From: Flavobacterium degerlachei
GTDB lineage: Bacteria; Bacteroidota; Bacteroidia; Flavobacteriales; Flavobacteriaceae
DNA length: 64,000 bases
Direction of reading: 5' to 3'
Assembly: GCF_900106645.1 (NCBI RefSeq)
Contig: NZ_FNMV01000005.1
Location: 124,001-188,000 of the forward strand
Shown: positions 44,096 through 54,380 of the stretch, in pieces
Layout of the letters: the number at the start of each line of letters is the position of its first letter
Position numbering within the stretch: position 1 is the stretch's first letter
Position numbers and translations under genes: made by a program
The notes under the pieces: model-generated
What the model was told of the DNA's origin: nothing
Databases searched by the model: none
What the model saw: the letters and a program-made list of their open reading frames with translations, nothing else

Positions 44096-45649
44096 CTAAT
44101 TAGTAACTGCCTTTGTGAAGTCCAAATCCTGAAAATCATAACTAAAATCAGTTAAATCAGAAATGGGTTTCATTTTTAAAGCGGTTGCTTTTCCGGCTTT
44201 GTCATATTGAAAAAATAAATGAGCGTCAGCATGTAAATAGGCATTGTCCCATTTTACAACATAATTACCTTCTTTATAGAAAAACACTTCCCCTTTTAGT
44301 TGAGAAGAACGTTTAGATTCAAAGTATAATTTTCCTTTTTTCTCAGTGATTATGACATCTCCAAACCAACTGTCAGTGTAAGTTCCTGTAATAGTTTTGT
44401 AGTCAGTTTTGATTTTGGCAGCCTTGTTCTTTGCTACAGTAGCCCAAACTTCATCCGTAACTTTATCGGCAGAATCTTCGTTAGCTTTGATGCGACTGCT
44501 GTAAAGTGCAACATAGTCCTCCGATTTTATATCAAGATAGCTGTCTTTTATAGTATTTGTGATTGCACGAAATGCAGCACCTGATTGTTGGTTCGTCAGT
44601 ACAATAATTCCCAATTGCAATTCAGGGAAATAAGTAGTTTGCGTTACAATTCCTTCTAGTCCACCAGTATGTGTTACCTCTTTGTATCCTTTTACATCAC
44701 TCAAAAACCAACCTAATCCGTAGGCTTTAAAATGAGAGTTATATGGCGCTACAGTGCTAATTGGTATTATAGTTTGTGGTGTCCACATTTCAGCATGTTC
44801 TTTTTCAGAGAATAACTGTTTGTTGTCAGCTCCGTATTTTCCATTATTCATTTGCATAATGGCCCATTTGCTCAAATCATTGACGCTAGAATATATTCCG
44901 GCTGCAGCATCAAAAAGTTGATTTTTATACCTTGTTATCACCTTCAGTTTTCCATCGATAGGCACATGAGGAGCAATTATATTAGTGCTGTCTTTCAATC
45001 GTACAAAAGAAGCTGCGCTATTATTCATTTCTAATGGCTTCATGATACGATCTTCGACAAAATCGGCCCAGCTTTTTCCACTTACCACATGAACAACCTC
45101 TCCAGCTACTATATATAATAAATTGTCATAATCATATTTTGTTCTGAAAGCAGAAACAGGCTTTAAATATTGCAAGTTTTGAATGATGTCTTGGGCAGTA
45201 AAATTACTTCCGTCAGGCCAAATCATTAAATCTCCTGCACCTAGACCAAGTCCGCTTCTATGACTTAATAAATCACGGATTGTAAATTCCTGGGTCACGT
45301 AGTCATTATACATTCTAAAATTCGGAAGGTATTTGATAACTTTATCGTCCCATTTTATTTTTCCTTCATCAACAAGTATTGCTAGAGCAGCACTTGTAAA
45401 CGCTTTACTATTAGATGCAATTCCAAAAAGAGTGTTTGCATCTACCCTTTCTTTTGTGTCAATTGATTTTACACCATAACCTTCAGCCAAAACTACTTTT
45501 CCATCTTTAACGATTGCCACTGCAATTCCCGGAACATTAAAAGTTTTGATAGTACGATTGACTAATTCGTCCACTTGAGTTGGACTGATTTGAGCCAAAG
45601 AAAGCGTAGTTGAAATTAACGTTATTGCTACAAATAAGTTGTTTTTCAT
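44096..45649 (-). CDS. Beta-lactamase-family serine hydrolase
   Basis: A 517-residue secreted protein with a signal peptide ending TLSLAQ. The active site carries SNSK (Ser79, Lys82), YDN (Tyr174-Asn176) and HTGG (327-330), in the order SxxK, YxN, HxG of class C beta-lactamases and related D-alanyl-D-alanine peptidases/esterases. A C-terminal DUF3471-type domain follows (about 415-505). It is likely periplasmic; the substrate is not known. An array of 7-base repeats lies upstream, at 45733-45781. Confidence 0.9.
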   Translation of the reverse strand: MKNNLFVAITLISTTLSLAQISPTQVDELVNRTIKTFNVPGIAVAIVKDGKVVLAEGYGVKSIDTKERVDANTLFGIASNSKAFTSAALAILVDEGKIKWDDKVIKYLPNFRMYNDYVTQEFTIRDLLSHRSGLGLGAGDLMIWPDGSNFTAQDIIQNLQYLKPVSAFRTKYDYDNLLYIVAGEVVHVVSGKSWADFVEDRIMKPLEMNNSAASFVRLKDSTNIIAPHVPIDGKLKVITRYKNQLFDAAAGIYSSVNDLSKWAIMQMNNGKYGADNKQLFSEKEHAEMWTPQTIIPISTVAPYNSHFKAYGLGWFLSDVKGYKEVTHTGGLEGIVTQTTYFPELQLGIIVLTNQQSGAAFRAITNTIKDSYLDIKSEDYVALYSSRIKANEDSADKVTDEVWATVAKNKAAKIKTDYKTITGTYTDSWFGDVIITEKKGKLYFESKRSSQLKGEVFFYKEGNYVVKWDNAYLHADAHLFFQYDKAGKATALKMKPISDLTDFSYDFQDLDFTKAVTN

Positions 45650-45732
45650 ATTTTTAATGTAAGATATGTTATTTTTTTAGCTAGAGATTTTCTTTTATCG
45701 AAATGATAGAATCACAGCAACTTTTTATTTTT

Positions 45733-45781
45733 AAATCTAAAATCTAAAATCTAAAATCTAAAATCTAAAATCTGCAATCTA
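45733..45781. repeat. Seven-copy tandem repeat of AAATCTA
   Basis: Five exact AAATCTA units, one AAATCTG and one CAATCTA, head-to-tail. It lies between the starts and ends of minus-strand genes (45649 start, 45786 end), so it is intergenic. The same unit occurs before hisS. Confidence 0.85.
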
Positions 45782-45785
45782 AAAC

Positions 45786-46571
45786 TTAAAAACCTCTTTG
45801 TCTTTTAGCTTCAAAGATTAAAATTGCAGCTGCTACCGAAACGTTCATGCTATCAATTTCGCCTTGCATCGGGATAATGATATTTTTAGTAGCGGCATCA
45901 CGCCATTCCTGTGTTAAACCAGTTGCTTCTGTACCTACTACCAAAGCTGATGGAGTGGTGTAATCTTGAGTATGGTAGGATGTCGAGTTTTGTAAAGTGG
46001 CACAATAGAAATTGATTTTTCGTTCTTTCAAAAAAGCAATGATTTCATCCGTTGTCCCAGTGGCAATTTGGTTGGTAAAAAGACAGCCAACGCTTGAGCG
46101 CACTATATTTGGATTGTATAAATCACTTTTTGGATTGGCAATTATCACGGCGTCCAGATTAGCGGCATCAGCAGTTCGCAATAAAGCACCAATGTTTCCT
46201 GGTTTTTCGGGCGCTTCTGCAACTAAAATTAACGGGTTGTCTGATAATTTTAAGTCGGCTAACTGCATGGATTTTGTTTTGGCAATAGCCAAAATACCTT
46301 CAGTAGTTTCTCGATATGCCAGTTTTTGAAAAACATCCTTGTTGATTTCTATCAGCTCAGCAGTTTTATCTATTTTTTTTGCTTCAATTTCAGTACAAAT
46401 TTCAGGATAAAACAATATTGTTTCCACTTCATAACCACCTTTGATAGCTATTTCAATTTCTCTTTTGCCCTCAATTATAAAAGTACCCGTTTGCTTGCGG
46501 TTTTTTGCTTTTTCCTGCAATAATACCAATGATTTTATGAATGGATTTTGAACTGAAGTGATTTGTTTCAA
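45786..46571 (-). CDS. TrmH/SpoU-family RNA 2'-O-methyltransferase
   Basis: A 261-residue SpoU-type methyltransferase. An N-terminal substrate-binding domain (1-90) is followed by the knotted SPOUT domain with PEKPGNIGALLRTADAA (near 120), VRSSVGCLF, VVGTEATGLTQEW and a final MQGEIDSMNVSVAAAILIFE, the classical motif 3. Targets are 23S rRNA or tRNA ribose; the exact site is not set by sequence. The frame starts with TTG at 46571 and no nearby in-frame ATG fits. Confidence 0.9.
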   Translation of the reverse strand: MKQITSVQNPFIKSLVLLQEKAKNRKQTGTFIIEGKREIEIAIKGGYEVETILFYPEICTEIEAKKIDKTAELIEINKDVFQKLAYRETTEGILAIAKTKSMQLADLKLSDNPLILVAEAPEKPGNIGALLRTADAANLDAVIIANPKSDLYNPNIVRSSVGCLFTNQIATGTTDEIIAFLKERKINFYCATLQNSTSYHTQDYTTPSALVVGTEATGLTQEWRDAATKNIIIPMQGEIDSMNVSVAAAILIFEAKRQRGF

Positions 46572-46784
46572 GATATTCTAAAATTTAATTATTATTTTTT
46601 AACAAAGATACATAGAGAACATGCAGTTTTATAAATTTAGAATGGAATATTTATGAATCTGAAATGAGATTGAATAGATAAGTTTGTCAGAACACTTTTA
46701 CGCAACTATTTTTCTTTAATTTTGCCACAATTGTCGTTTTATTACAATAAAAATTAAGGTCTCAATCTTAACTCACCAAAATTC

Positions 46785-47387
46785 ATGTTTCATTTATTAG
46801 ATATCATAGGAACAATTGCTTTTGCAATGTCAGGCGCATTGACTGCCATGAGCAAAAAAATGGATGCCTTTGGGGTATTTATAATTGCTTTTGTGACTGC
46901 TGTGGGAGGAGGAACTTTGCGAGATGTTATGATTGGGCGAACACCAGTGGGATGGATGCTTGACTTAGAGTATGTATATGTAATATGTATCGCTTGTGTT
47001 TTTGCCGTGTTGTTCAGAAAGAAATTTGATCGATTGCGAACTTCACTGTTTCTATTTGATACTATCGGATTAGGGGTTTTTACTTTAATTGGTCTTGAAA
47101 AAGGAATTAATATTGGTTTGCATCCTATTGTATGTATCGCATTGGGTACTATGACAGCCTGTTTTGGAGGTGTGATCCGTGATATTTTATGTGCCGAAAT
47201 CCCAGTGATTTTCAGAAAGGAAATATATGCCACGATCTGTATACTTGGAGGTGTCGTGTTTTTTATCTTAAAAAGTTTTGATTTTGATGATGACCTATTA
47301 TACTTAACAACCTCTTTAGTGATTATTTCTGTTCGTTTAATGGCAGTCAAATTCAAATGGTATTTGCCAACTTTCGAAAATAAATAA
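46785..47387 (+). CDS. TRIC-type (YicG/UPF0126) cation channel
   Basis: A 200-residue protein of seven helices made of two UPF0126 repeats, with GTIAFAMSGALTAMSKKMDAFG and GGGTLRDVMIGRTPVG in the first and FGGVIRDILCAEIPV in the second. The family includes prokaryotic trimeric intracellular cation (TRIC) channels, K+ permeable. It is a single gene 36 bases ahead of the FemAB-like gene. A TAATTTTG box lies some 50 bases upstream. Confidence 0.88.
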   Translation: MFHLLDIIGTIAFAMSGALTAMSKKMDAFGVFIIAFVTAVGGGTLRDVMIGRTPVGWMLDLEYVYVICIACVFAVLFRKKFDRLRTSLFLFDTIGLGVFTLIGLEKGINIGLHPIVCIALGTMTACFGGVIRDILCAEIPVIFRKEIYATICILGGVVFFILKSFDFDDDLLYLTTSLVIISVRLMAVKFKWYLPTFENK

Positions 47388-47423
47388 AAAAAAGGTTACT
47401 TTCACGAGGTCTAAAATTAAACA

Positions 47424-48398
47424 GTGAAAAATTATTCCGTCCAAAAATATCAGGAAAGTGATTATGCTAATTGGAATGCCTTTATTGGTCAAGCCAAAAA
47501 TTCTACGTTTCTATTCCATCGTGATTTTATGGAATACCATAAGGACCGATTTGAGGATTTTTCTTTAATGGTTTTTGAGGGAAAAGAATTAGTTGCTGTT
47601 TTACCAGCGAACAAAGTGGGGAATGAACTTTATTCTCATCAAGGATTGAGTTATGGTACGATTGTTATCCAGAATAATATTAGAATAAAAAATTATTTGA
47701 ACATTGTTAGGGAATTGATGTTCTATTTATCTCAATTAAATATCGAATTCCTTTATTTGAAATTGCCACCTAAGATTTACAATAGAGTTTTATCGGATGA
47801 ATTAGATTATGTTTCTTTCTTGATGCAGGCTGTAGTGTATCGCTCAGATATATATATGGTTGTTGATAATAGTGAGAGTTATATTCCCAATAGAAATAGG
47901 AAAAGGGCTTTAAAAATGGCCAGTCAAATCGAGATTGAAGTCCGAGAAGACCATAATTATGTGGGTTTTTGGGAAGAGGTTTTGGTTCCTAATTTAAAAA
48001 CAAGATTTGGAGTATTGCCGGTTCATTCTTTAGAAGAAATAAAGCAGTTAGCGAAATGTTTTCCTGACCAAATTAAATTGTTTAGTGCGTACATTAATGG
48101 TGTTTTGAATGCAGGGGCTGTTCTTTTTGTTATGGATAATCTGGTTCATTTTCAGTACAGTTCTGGTATTGAAGATAGAAATAGCACAGCGGCTTTGGAC
48201 GTGCTTTTTGATTTCGTGATGCGAAAATATTTAGATAAAAAGTACATAAGTTTAGGAAGTTCATCTGATAAAAATGGACTTGTTATAAATGAAGGTTTGG
48301 CCTATTGGAAAGAAAGTTTTGGAGCCAAAGCGTCTGTTCAGAATTATATCAAATTAAAAACGGAGAATTATAGCAATTTAGAAAACGTTGTACTATGA
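47424..48398 (+). CDS. FemAB/GNAT-like acyltransferase of the polysaccharide cluster
   Basis: A 324-residue protein with the two-GNAT-domain layout of FemAB-related acyl or aminoacyl transferases: an N-terminal [11 protein letters not shown] element, and a second half ending [18 protein letters not shown], typical of this family. The start is GTG at 47424. It overlaps the aminotransferase gene downstream (ATGA, 4 bases), so it is translationally coupled to it. In that setting it may acylate the amino sugar made by the DegT enzyme; this is inference. Confidence 0.82.
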   Translation: MKNYSVQKYQESDYANWNAFIGQAKNSTFLFHRDFMEYHKDRFEDFSLMVFEGKELVAVLPANKVGNELYSHQGLSYGTIVIQNNIRIKNYLNIVRELMFYLSQLNIEFLYLKLPPKIYNRVLSDELDYVSFLMQAVVYRSDIYMVVDNSESYIPNRNRKRALKMASQIEIEVREDHNYVGFWEEVLVPNLKTRFGVLPVHSLEEIKQLAKCFPDQIKLFSAYINGVLNAGAVLFVMDNLVHFQYSSGIEDRNSTAALDVLFDFVMRKYLDKKYISLGSSSDKNGLVINEGLAYWKESFGAKASVQNYIKLKTENYSNLENVVL

Positions 48399-49513
48399 TA
48401 CCATTTCTAAATTTAAAAAAAATAAATGAACCTTACGAAACTGCTTTTCAAGAAAAATTGAAAGTAGTTTTAGATTCTGGTTGGTATATTTTGGGTAATG
48501 AAGTTAAGGAGTTTGAAACTCGTTTTGCCAGTTATTGTGGGACAAAATATTGCATAGGAACGGGAAACGGTTTTGACGCGATGGTTTTAATTTTTAAGGG
48601 CTACATTCAGTTAGGGAAATTGCAAAAAGGCGATGAAGTTATCGTTCCCGCCAATACCTATATTGCCAGTATTCTGGCTATTTTACAAGCTGATTTAGTT
48701 CCTGTTTTGGCTGAGCCAAAGTTGGAAACCTACAATATAGATGCTGATTTAATAACAGAAAAAATCACCTCAAAAACCAAAGCAATTCTCGCAGTTCATT
48801 TGTATGGTCAATTAGCCGAAATGGATGCAATAAATGAAATTGCTGTTGAAAATAATTTATTGGTAATTGAAGATGCAGCCCAATCTCATGGCGCAGAGAT
48901 TGATTTTAGATTGCAGAATTCAGGAAGAATTAAAGCAGGGAATTTATCAGATGCTGCGGCCTACAGTTTTTATCCAGGTAAGAATCTTGGTGCTTTAGGT
49001 GATGGAGGAGCTGTTGTTACAAATGATGAAGAACTTTCAAAAGTAGTTTCAGCTCTTAGAAATTATGGTTCAGAAACCAAATACCATAATAATCACAAAG
49101 GAATGAATTCAAGGCTGGATGAACTCCAAGCGGCTTTTTTGAATGTAAAACTGGGTCATTTGGACTCAGATAATGAACTCAGAAGGGTAATTGCGCAACG
49201 ATATTTGGCTGAAATAAATAATGATAAAATAGTGTTGCCGCACTGGGATTTATCTAATAATCATGTTTTTCATTTGTTTGTTATTCGAACAAAAAACCGA
49301 ACAGAACTGCAAGAATATTTGCATCAAAACGGAATACAAACGGTAATCCATTATCCGATTCCGCCACATAAGCAAAAAGCCTTATTTGAATGGAATGATT
49401 TGTCTTTTCCAATTACAGAAAAAATTCATGACGAGGTTTTGAGTCTACCTATAAGTCCAGTTTTAACTGCGGAAGAAGTTGATTACATTATTTCTGTTTT
49501 AAATAAATACTGA
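48395..49513 (+). CDS. DegT/DnrJ/EryC1-family sugar aminotransferase (FdtB-like)
   Basis: A 372-residue PLP aminotransferase with [14 protein letters not shown] (PLP Lys196) and [10 protein letters not shown] (from about 158). It transfers an amino group to a nucleotide-linked keto sugar, giving a 3-amino-3,6-dideoxyhexose if it works with the FdtA-like isomerase at 53051. It overlaps the acyltransferase gene before it and is one base from the Wzx gene. Substrate deduced from context only. Confidence 0.92.
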   Translation: MIPFLNLKKINEPYETAFQEKLKVVLDSGWYILGNEVKEFETRFASYCGTKYCIGTGNGFDAMVLIFKGYIQLGKLQKGDEVIVPANTYIASILAILQADLVPVLAEPKLETYNIDADLITEKITSKTKAILAVHLYGQLAEMDAINEIAVENNLLVIEDAAQSHGAEIDFRLQNSGRIKAGNLSDAAAYSFYPGKNLGALGDGGAVVTNDEELSKVVSALRNYGSETKYHNNHKGMNSRLDELQAAFLNVKLGHLDSDNELRRVIAQRYLAEINNDKIVLPHWDLSNNHVFHLFVIRTKNRTELQEYLHQNGIQTVIHYPIPPHKQKALFEWNDLSFPITEKIHDEVLSLPISPVLTAEEVDYIISVLNKY

Positions 49514-49514
49514 T

Positions 49515-50789
49515 TTGGAAGTTTTGAAAAAAATATACAAATCACAACTGTTTAAAATTAGTTCTTTAAACAGTTTGAGTATAATCCTGAAAATAGGGAT
49601 AGGACTAGTGACCTCTAAATTATTGGCCGTTTTTGTTGGGCCAAGCGGAATGGCATTGGTAGGAAACCTTAGAAACTTCATGTCTTCATTAGAAACGGTA
49701 TCAACATTGGGATTTCAAAACGGAATCGTCAAGTATGTGGCCGAAATCGAGAAGGACAAGCTACAGCTGCAGAAATTTATTTCAACTGTTTTTATGAGTT
49801 TGCTACTTGTCGCTTTACTCTTAAGTGGATTTCTATATTTCTTTGCTGCTTTTTGGAACTACAGGATTTTCGGAAGTCATTTTGAATATGATTTTGTTTT
49901 CAAGGCTTTGTCTCTGGCATTACCTTGGTATGCAGTTTCCATTTTATTGGTTTCCGTACTGAATGGTTTGGGGAATTTCAAAAAGGTAATTTGGATTAAT
50001 AGTATAGGGAATGCTATAGGGTTGTTAGTTTCAGTTGTTTTGATTTTGGAGTATAGAACTTTTGGGGCTTTATTGTCCATCGTTATTTCACCGGCTTTAT
50101 TGTTCTTTGTCGCATTCTATTTTGTCAACAAGGAAATTGCGGTTTTTAAAATAATCAGCAGTGCGGCTTTTGATTTTAGTTTTATCAAGAAATTGTCGTC
50201 TTATTCGTTGATGGCATTGGTTTCCTCTGTTTTGGGGCCTCTGGTTTTTTTAATGGTACGTAATAATATCATTCAAACGCTTGACATCGATCAAGCAGGT
50301 TATTGGGAAACGATGACAAGAATATCTACTTATTATATGTTGTTTGTAAGTACTATTTTGACTGTTTATTTTTTGCCTAAACTCTCTGCTTCAAAGGATA
50401 GTCAGGAAACAAAAAGTATATTTTGGAGCTTCTACAAAGGAATTTTACCAGTCTTTATTTTTGGAGTAACAATAATTTATTTTGCCCGTTTTTTTATCAT
50501 CAAGTTGCTGTTTACTAATGAGTTTTTGCAAGTTGAATCTTTGTTTTTCTGGCAATTGTTTGGTGATGTTTTAAAAGCAGCTTCTCTGATTTTAGGGTAT
50601 CAATTTTTTGCCAAAAGACTTACTATCGCATTTATTGTATCAGAATTAGTATCGCTTGGTTTGTTCTACTTTTTAAGTGATTATTTGATGGGATTATTCG
50701 GGATTCAAGGGGTAGTGATGGCTCAAGCGCTAGATAACTTTGTTTATTTGCTTATTTTGCTACTCTATTTCAGAAAGAGTTTGTTTTAG
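49515..50789 (+). CDS. wzx: O-antigen/polysaccharide flippase (Wzx-like)
   Basis: A 424-residue, twelve-to-fourteen-helix protein of the polysaccharide biosynthesis (RfbX/MVF) family. The opening FKISSLNSLSIILKIGIGLVTSKLLAVFVGPSG matches Wzx proteins. It flips lipid-linked repeat units across the inner membrane. The frame begins with TTG at 49515 (another TTG lies at 49524), one base past the aminotransferase stop. Its last four bases overlap the end of a convergent glycosyltransferase. Confidence 0.9.
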   Translation: MEVLKKIYKSQLFKISSLNSLSIILKIGIGLVTSKLLAVFVGPSGMALVGNLRNFMSSLETVSTLGFQNGIVKYVAEIEKDKLQLQKFISTVFMSLLLVALLLSGFLYFFAAFWNYRIFGSHFEYDFVFKALSLALPWYAVSILLVSVLNGLGNFKKVIWINSIGNAIGLLVSVVLILEYRTFGALLSIVISPALLFFVAFYFVNKEIAVFKIISSAAFDFSFIKKLSSYSLMALVSSVLGPLVFLMVRNNIIQTLDIDQAGYWETMTRISTYYMLFVSTILTVYFLPKLSASKDSQETKSIFWSFYKGILPVFIFGVTIIYFARFFIIKLLFTNEFLQVESLFFWQLFGDVLKAASLILGYQFFAKRLTIAFIVSELVSLGLFYFLSDYLMGLFGIQGVVMAQALDNFVYLLILLLYFRKSLF

Positions 50790-51922
50790 TATCTGTTCCA
50801 AATTTCTAAATATTTACTCGCTATTTTTATATAATCGTGTTCTCTTTCTATAAAGTCTCCCGCACGTTTTCCAATGGTTATTATTTCAGCAGGATTTTCA
50901 ATCAGGTGAGATAATTCTGTCACCAAATAATCGACATCTGCAATTGCATTTATTGCCACTCGTTCCGGTAGATTATACAGTTCCGAAAACTCTTTTTCAG
51001 CACCTGTAAACACCACTTTTCCTTTTGCCATGGCTTCAAGTGCATTATAACCTTGGTCATTGGCGTAAGCTTGATCGAGTAAAATATGCGCTTTGTTATA
51101 CGAGTTAATATAGATCGAGTAAGGAACATTTCGAGTTGTAATTATTTCAACTTTGTCTCCGTATTTTTGTGCGATACAATCCAATGCTTTTTCAAAATAG
51201 TCGTTTCCTTTTTTATAATAATTAGCCTCATTTATTCCGTGAAATATCACAATCTTGTCTGAAATAGTCGTTGGTTGAAAGTCAATTTTAGCGCTATTAA
51301 TTGGATTTGGAATAAGTCCTAAATATTTAGGGTTATTATGTAGCGGAATATGGTAGTCGAGATCAGTAGCAATAATTCCCTTTATGTTTGAATAAATAAA
51401 TTGATGCAGTTTTTCAAACGATTTGGTTTTGAATTTCAATACGTTCTCGAAGTTTTTGGTGCTTATTCTTCCTGATAAATAAGGCTGAATCGCCGATTTG
51501 AAATCCGGATTGTCAAAACCGTATTTTACATTCAAAAAATCGTAACCGGAAGATAATAAGAATACTTTAGTGTTATTTTTAAACAGAAACTCAAGGATTT
51601 TTCTTTCGTAATAGTATTGACAGTAAAAACTGTTTTCATTGATGAGTTGCACTACATCAAAATTGGTAAAATGAATCTTGTTTTTCTTGAATTGGCGATA
51701 AGTTAAATAAGAGCTAATGTCAAAGCGGAAGAGCGAGTGAATACCTACTTTTAGTTTTTTTAAAATACCATTATCCCATTTTTTTACAATGGGAAAGTCA
51801 ATAGGGTAGTTTTTAAATCCATCCTGATGGCCTACAATATAAACGTCATGCCCCAATTCCTGTAAGCCTTCTTTGAGCGAGTTATGTAAACGGCTGAATT
51901 CGCCAACAAGTAAAACTTTCAT
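50786..51922 (-). CDS. Glycosyltransferase, GT-B fold
   Basis: A 378-residue protein with an N-terminal VGEFSRLHNSLKEGLQELGHDV and a C-terminal nucleotide-sugar domain ending with the region QGYNALEAMAKGKVVFTG, like the EAMA motif of GT4-type enzymes. It faces the flippase tail-to-tail and is divergent from the GT4 gene at 51964. Its sugar is unknown. Confidence 0.85.
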   Translation of the reverse strand: MKVLLVGEFSRLHNSLKEGLQELGHDVYIVGHQDGFKNYPIDFPIVKKWDNGILKKLKVGIHSLFRFDISSYLTYRQFKKNKIHFTNFDVVQLINENSFYCQYYYERKILEFLFKNNTKVFLLSSGYDFLNVKYGFDNPDFKSAIQPYLSGRISTKNFENVLKFKTKSFEKLHQFIYSNIKGIIATDLDYHIPLHNNPKYLGLIPNPINSAKIDFQPTTISDKIVIFHGINEANYYKKGNDYFEKALDCIAQKYGDKVEIITTRNVPYSIYINSYNKAHILLDQAYANDQGYNALEAMAKGKVVFTGAEKEFSELYNLPERVAINAIADVDYLVTELSHLIENPAEIITIGKRAGDFIEREHDYIKIASKYLEIWNRY

Positions 51923-51963
51923 TTATGTGTATATTTGGTAAATATATTTACTTTTAGACAAGA

Positions 51964-53046
51964 ATGATAAAAAACAGAAACAAAGTAGCGATAATTTCGA
52001 CATCCTTAGGACGCGGTGGAGCCGAAAAATTTGCTTCGATGTTGAGTTATATACTGGATAATTGCGATGTTGAAATTCATAACATCATTGTGAACGACGA
52101 TATTAATTATAAATATGCTGGCGAGTTGCTTAATTTGGGAAGCCATAGTCTAGGCTATAATTCAGTATTCAAAAAAATTAAAAAGGGTTTTTTATTACAT
52201 CAGTATTTAAAGGAAAAGGAAATAGATTTAATCATTGATAACCGACCTAGAAATAATTTGACACGGGAATTATTGACGCATTGGATTTATGGAAAAAGAA
52301 GATTATGGTTTGTAGTTCATAGTTCTAAGCTGGATAATTACTTTCCAAAATCTATTTTTTGGTCTAAATTTCTTTATCAGAAAACGGAAAAAATTATTTG
52401 TGTTTCGAAGGCTATCGAGCTGGAATTAAAACAAAAATTTGATTTCGAAAATACGACAACCATCTACAATCCGTATGATTTATCGAAAACTGAAATAAAA
52501 AATGATGAAGTCTTTGACGGTAAATACATCTTGTATTTTGGTAGGTTTGATGAAAAAGTAAAGAACTTTAGTTTAATGCTTGAAGCCTTTTCAATTTCTA
52601 AAATTTTTATGAAAGGGTATAAGCTTTACCTTATGGGTGAAGGACCTGATTTAACCTTTATTCAGGATAAAATCAAAGAATTAAAATTGGATTCTTTTGT
52701 TGAAACTCTACCTTTTAATAATAATCCATTTCCTTATGTGCAACAAGCTAAATTCACCATTTTAACGAGCCGACATGAAGGGTTTCCTCTATCAATAGTC
52801 GAATCATTAGCTTTGGGAATTCCTGTAATTTCAGTAGACTGCAAGTCAGGACCTAATGAAATAATAAAAAACGAATACAATGGTTTGTTGGTCGAGAATA
52901 ACAATCCAAATAGTTTGGCATCGGCCATGAATCGATTTATTGACGATTCAGATTTATATGATTTTTGTAAAAAAAATGCTTCAAGCAGTGTACAACATTT
53001 ATCTTTAAAATCTATTTCAAAACAATGGGAATCCATTTTATTCTAA
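51964..53046 (+). CDS. Glycosyltransferase family 4
   Basis: A 360-residue GT4 protein: N-terminal TSLGRGGAEKFASML, and a C-terminal part with YFGRFDEKVKNFSLMLEAF, LYLMGEGPDL and the EGFPLSIVESLALGIPVI (E-x7-E motif). It retains donor configuration using a nucleotide sugar. The FdtA-like gene follows 4 bases later in the same direction. Confidence 0.94.
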   Translation: MIKNRNKVAIISTSLGRGGAEKFASMLSYILDNCDVEIHNIIVNDDINYKYAGELLNLGSHSLGYNSVFKKIKKGFLLHQYLKEKEIDLIIDNRPRNNLTRELLTHWIYGKRRLWFVVHSSKLDNYFPKSIFWSKFLYQKTEKIICVSKAIELELKQKFDFENTTTIYNPYDLSKTEIKNDEVFDGKYILYFGRFDEKVKNFSLMLEAFSISKIFMKGYKLYLMGEGPDLTFIQDKIKELKLDSFVETLPFNNNPFPYVQQAKFTILTSRHEGFPLSIVESLALGIPVISVDCKSGPNEIIKNEYNGLLVENNNPNSLASAMNRFIDDSDLYDFCKKNASSSVQHLSLKSISKQWESILF

Positions 53047-53050
53047 GAAC

Positions 53051-53458
53051 ATGATAAGCAGTAACGAAGTGCGGTTAATTGAAATTCCTAAAGTTCAGGA
53101 TAGGCGAGGCAATCTTTCTGTAATAGAAGGCGAGACCATTCCGTTTGTGTCTAAAAGAGTGTACTATTTATATGATGTTCCTGGAGGAAGTAAAAGGGGA
53201 GGACATGCACATAAAGAACAAAAAGAGTTTTTAATTGCCTTGAGCGGTAGTTTTGATGTTGTCGTTAAAGACGGAAATTCTGAAAAAACAATCACGCTGA
53301 ATAAACCTAATTATGGCTTATTGATTGAAAAAGAAATTTGGAGAGAACTAGAGAATTTTTCTTCAGGATCCGTTTGTTTGGTGTTGGCTTCGGATGAGTT
53401 TGATGAAGAAGATTACATTCGAAACTTTAAAGATTTTACGTTATTTAAAAACCGATGA
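53051..53458 (+). CDS. FdtA/WxcM-type sugar 3,4-ketoisomerase
   Basis: A 135-residue RmlC-type cupin with RGGHAHKEQKEFL (His52, His54), the hallmark of FdtA/QdtA ketoisomerases that turn dTDP-4-keto-6-deoxyglucose into the 3-keto sugar. With the DegT aminotransferase at 48395 it would give a dTDP-3-amino-3,6-dideoxyhexose. Whether the product is the galacto- or gluco-form cannot be decided from sequence. Its last 18 bases overlap the end of a convergent GT2 gene. Confidence 0.9.
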   Translation: MISSNEVRLIEIPKVQDRRGNLSVIEGETIPFVSKRVYYLYDVPGGSKRGGHAHKEQKEFLIALSGSFDVVVKDGNSEKTITLNKPNYGLLIEKEIWRELENFSSGSVCLVLASDEFDEEDYIRNFKDFTLFKNR

Positions 53459-54367
53459 ACCAAAGCCAGAATCGGCTAAAACAGTTTTAAATCGGATTAA
53501 TTCATGTAGTAAAGTAGCGGGCAGCAAAAGTAGCGTCCGTTTTTTTATACCCAAATTATTTAACTCGATAGCTGCATAATAGTTATCAAAAGCGACTTTG
53601 TTTCCTGATAATTTGAATTTTATAGCCATTGAAAATCGGTTCAAGTCCAAGAATTTTTTCAACTGAGGATTGGTTTTCTCTAATTCTTTAAATTTACTAA
53701 AATCCACTTTTGAGTTGAGATGGCTTATGTTTTTTGAAAGACTATTTTCATCATAAACATACCTAGTCAAAATTTCCCACGAAAATACAACGGGATGTAC
53801 TAATCCTATTCGGATCCAAAGATCAGTGTCTTGTCCGCTTTTTATTTGAGTATCGAAATTGCCTATTTCTTCAAAAATACTTTTATTAAAAACAGCACAG
53901 GAAGTGCATATAACAGTCTCTTTTGAACTGGCTGAAAAATAATTCACTATCTCACAATCACTCGTTTTGGTAATAGAATATTGTGCAGGGAAAACACTTT
54001 TTGAAGTTTCTATTTCAATTGCTGCCGAAAACACTTTTTGTTCGGGGTATTTTTTAATGTTTTGAAACATTTCTTCTAAAAAACCAGGATACCAGTAATC
54101 ATCAGCATCTATGAAAGCAATGAATTCGCCTTGTACTTTATCTATTCCAAAATTTCTGGCCGCAGATACTCCCTCGTTTTCTTTTGAAAAATAACGGATT
54201 CTGGGGTCATTGAATTTTTTGATTATTTCAGCACTTGAGTCCGTCGATCCATCATTGATAATCAGAATTTCAAAGTCAGTAAAAGACTGCTCAAGGACGC
54301 TTCGTAGCGTGGCTTCAATAAATTTTTCTTTGTTATACAGTGGAATTATTACTGAAAAATAGATCAT
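53441..54367 (-). CDS. Glycosyltransferase family 2
   Basis: A 308-residue GT-A enzyme: FSVIIPLYNKEKFIEATLRS at the start, ILIINDGSTDSS, and the metal-binding AFIDADDYW (DxD). It probably adds one sugar of the repeat unit on the cytosolic face. Its end overlaps the convergent FdtA-like gene by 18 bases, and a second GT2 gene lies upstream, 13 bases away. Confidence 0.94.
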   Translation of the reverse strand: MIYFSVIIPLYNKEKFIEATLRSVLEQSFTDFEILIINDGSTDSSAEIIKKFNDPRIRYFSKENEGVSAARNFGIDKVQGEFIAFIDADDYWYPGFLEEMFQNIKKYPEQKVFSAAIEIETSKSVFPAQYSITKTSDCEIVNYFSASSKETVICTSCAVFNKSIFEEIGNFDTQIKSGQDTDLWIRIGLVHPVVFSWEILTRYVYDENSLSKNISHLNSKVDFSKFKELEKTNPQLKKFLDLNRFSMAIKFKLSGNKVAFDNYYAAIELNNLGIKKRTLLLLPATLLHELIRFKTVLADSGFGSSVFK

Positions 54368-54380
54368 GTCATTATGGTTT

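Noticed and set aside
45733..45781. CRISPR array
   Set aside because: The units are 7 bases, back to back, without spacers.
46790..47356. A 188-codon open frame opposite the TRIC-type channel gene
   Set aside because: It is entirely antisense to a clear membrane-protein family member, has no family resemblance, and mirrors codon bias of the real gene.
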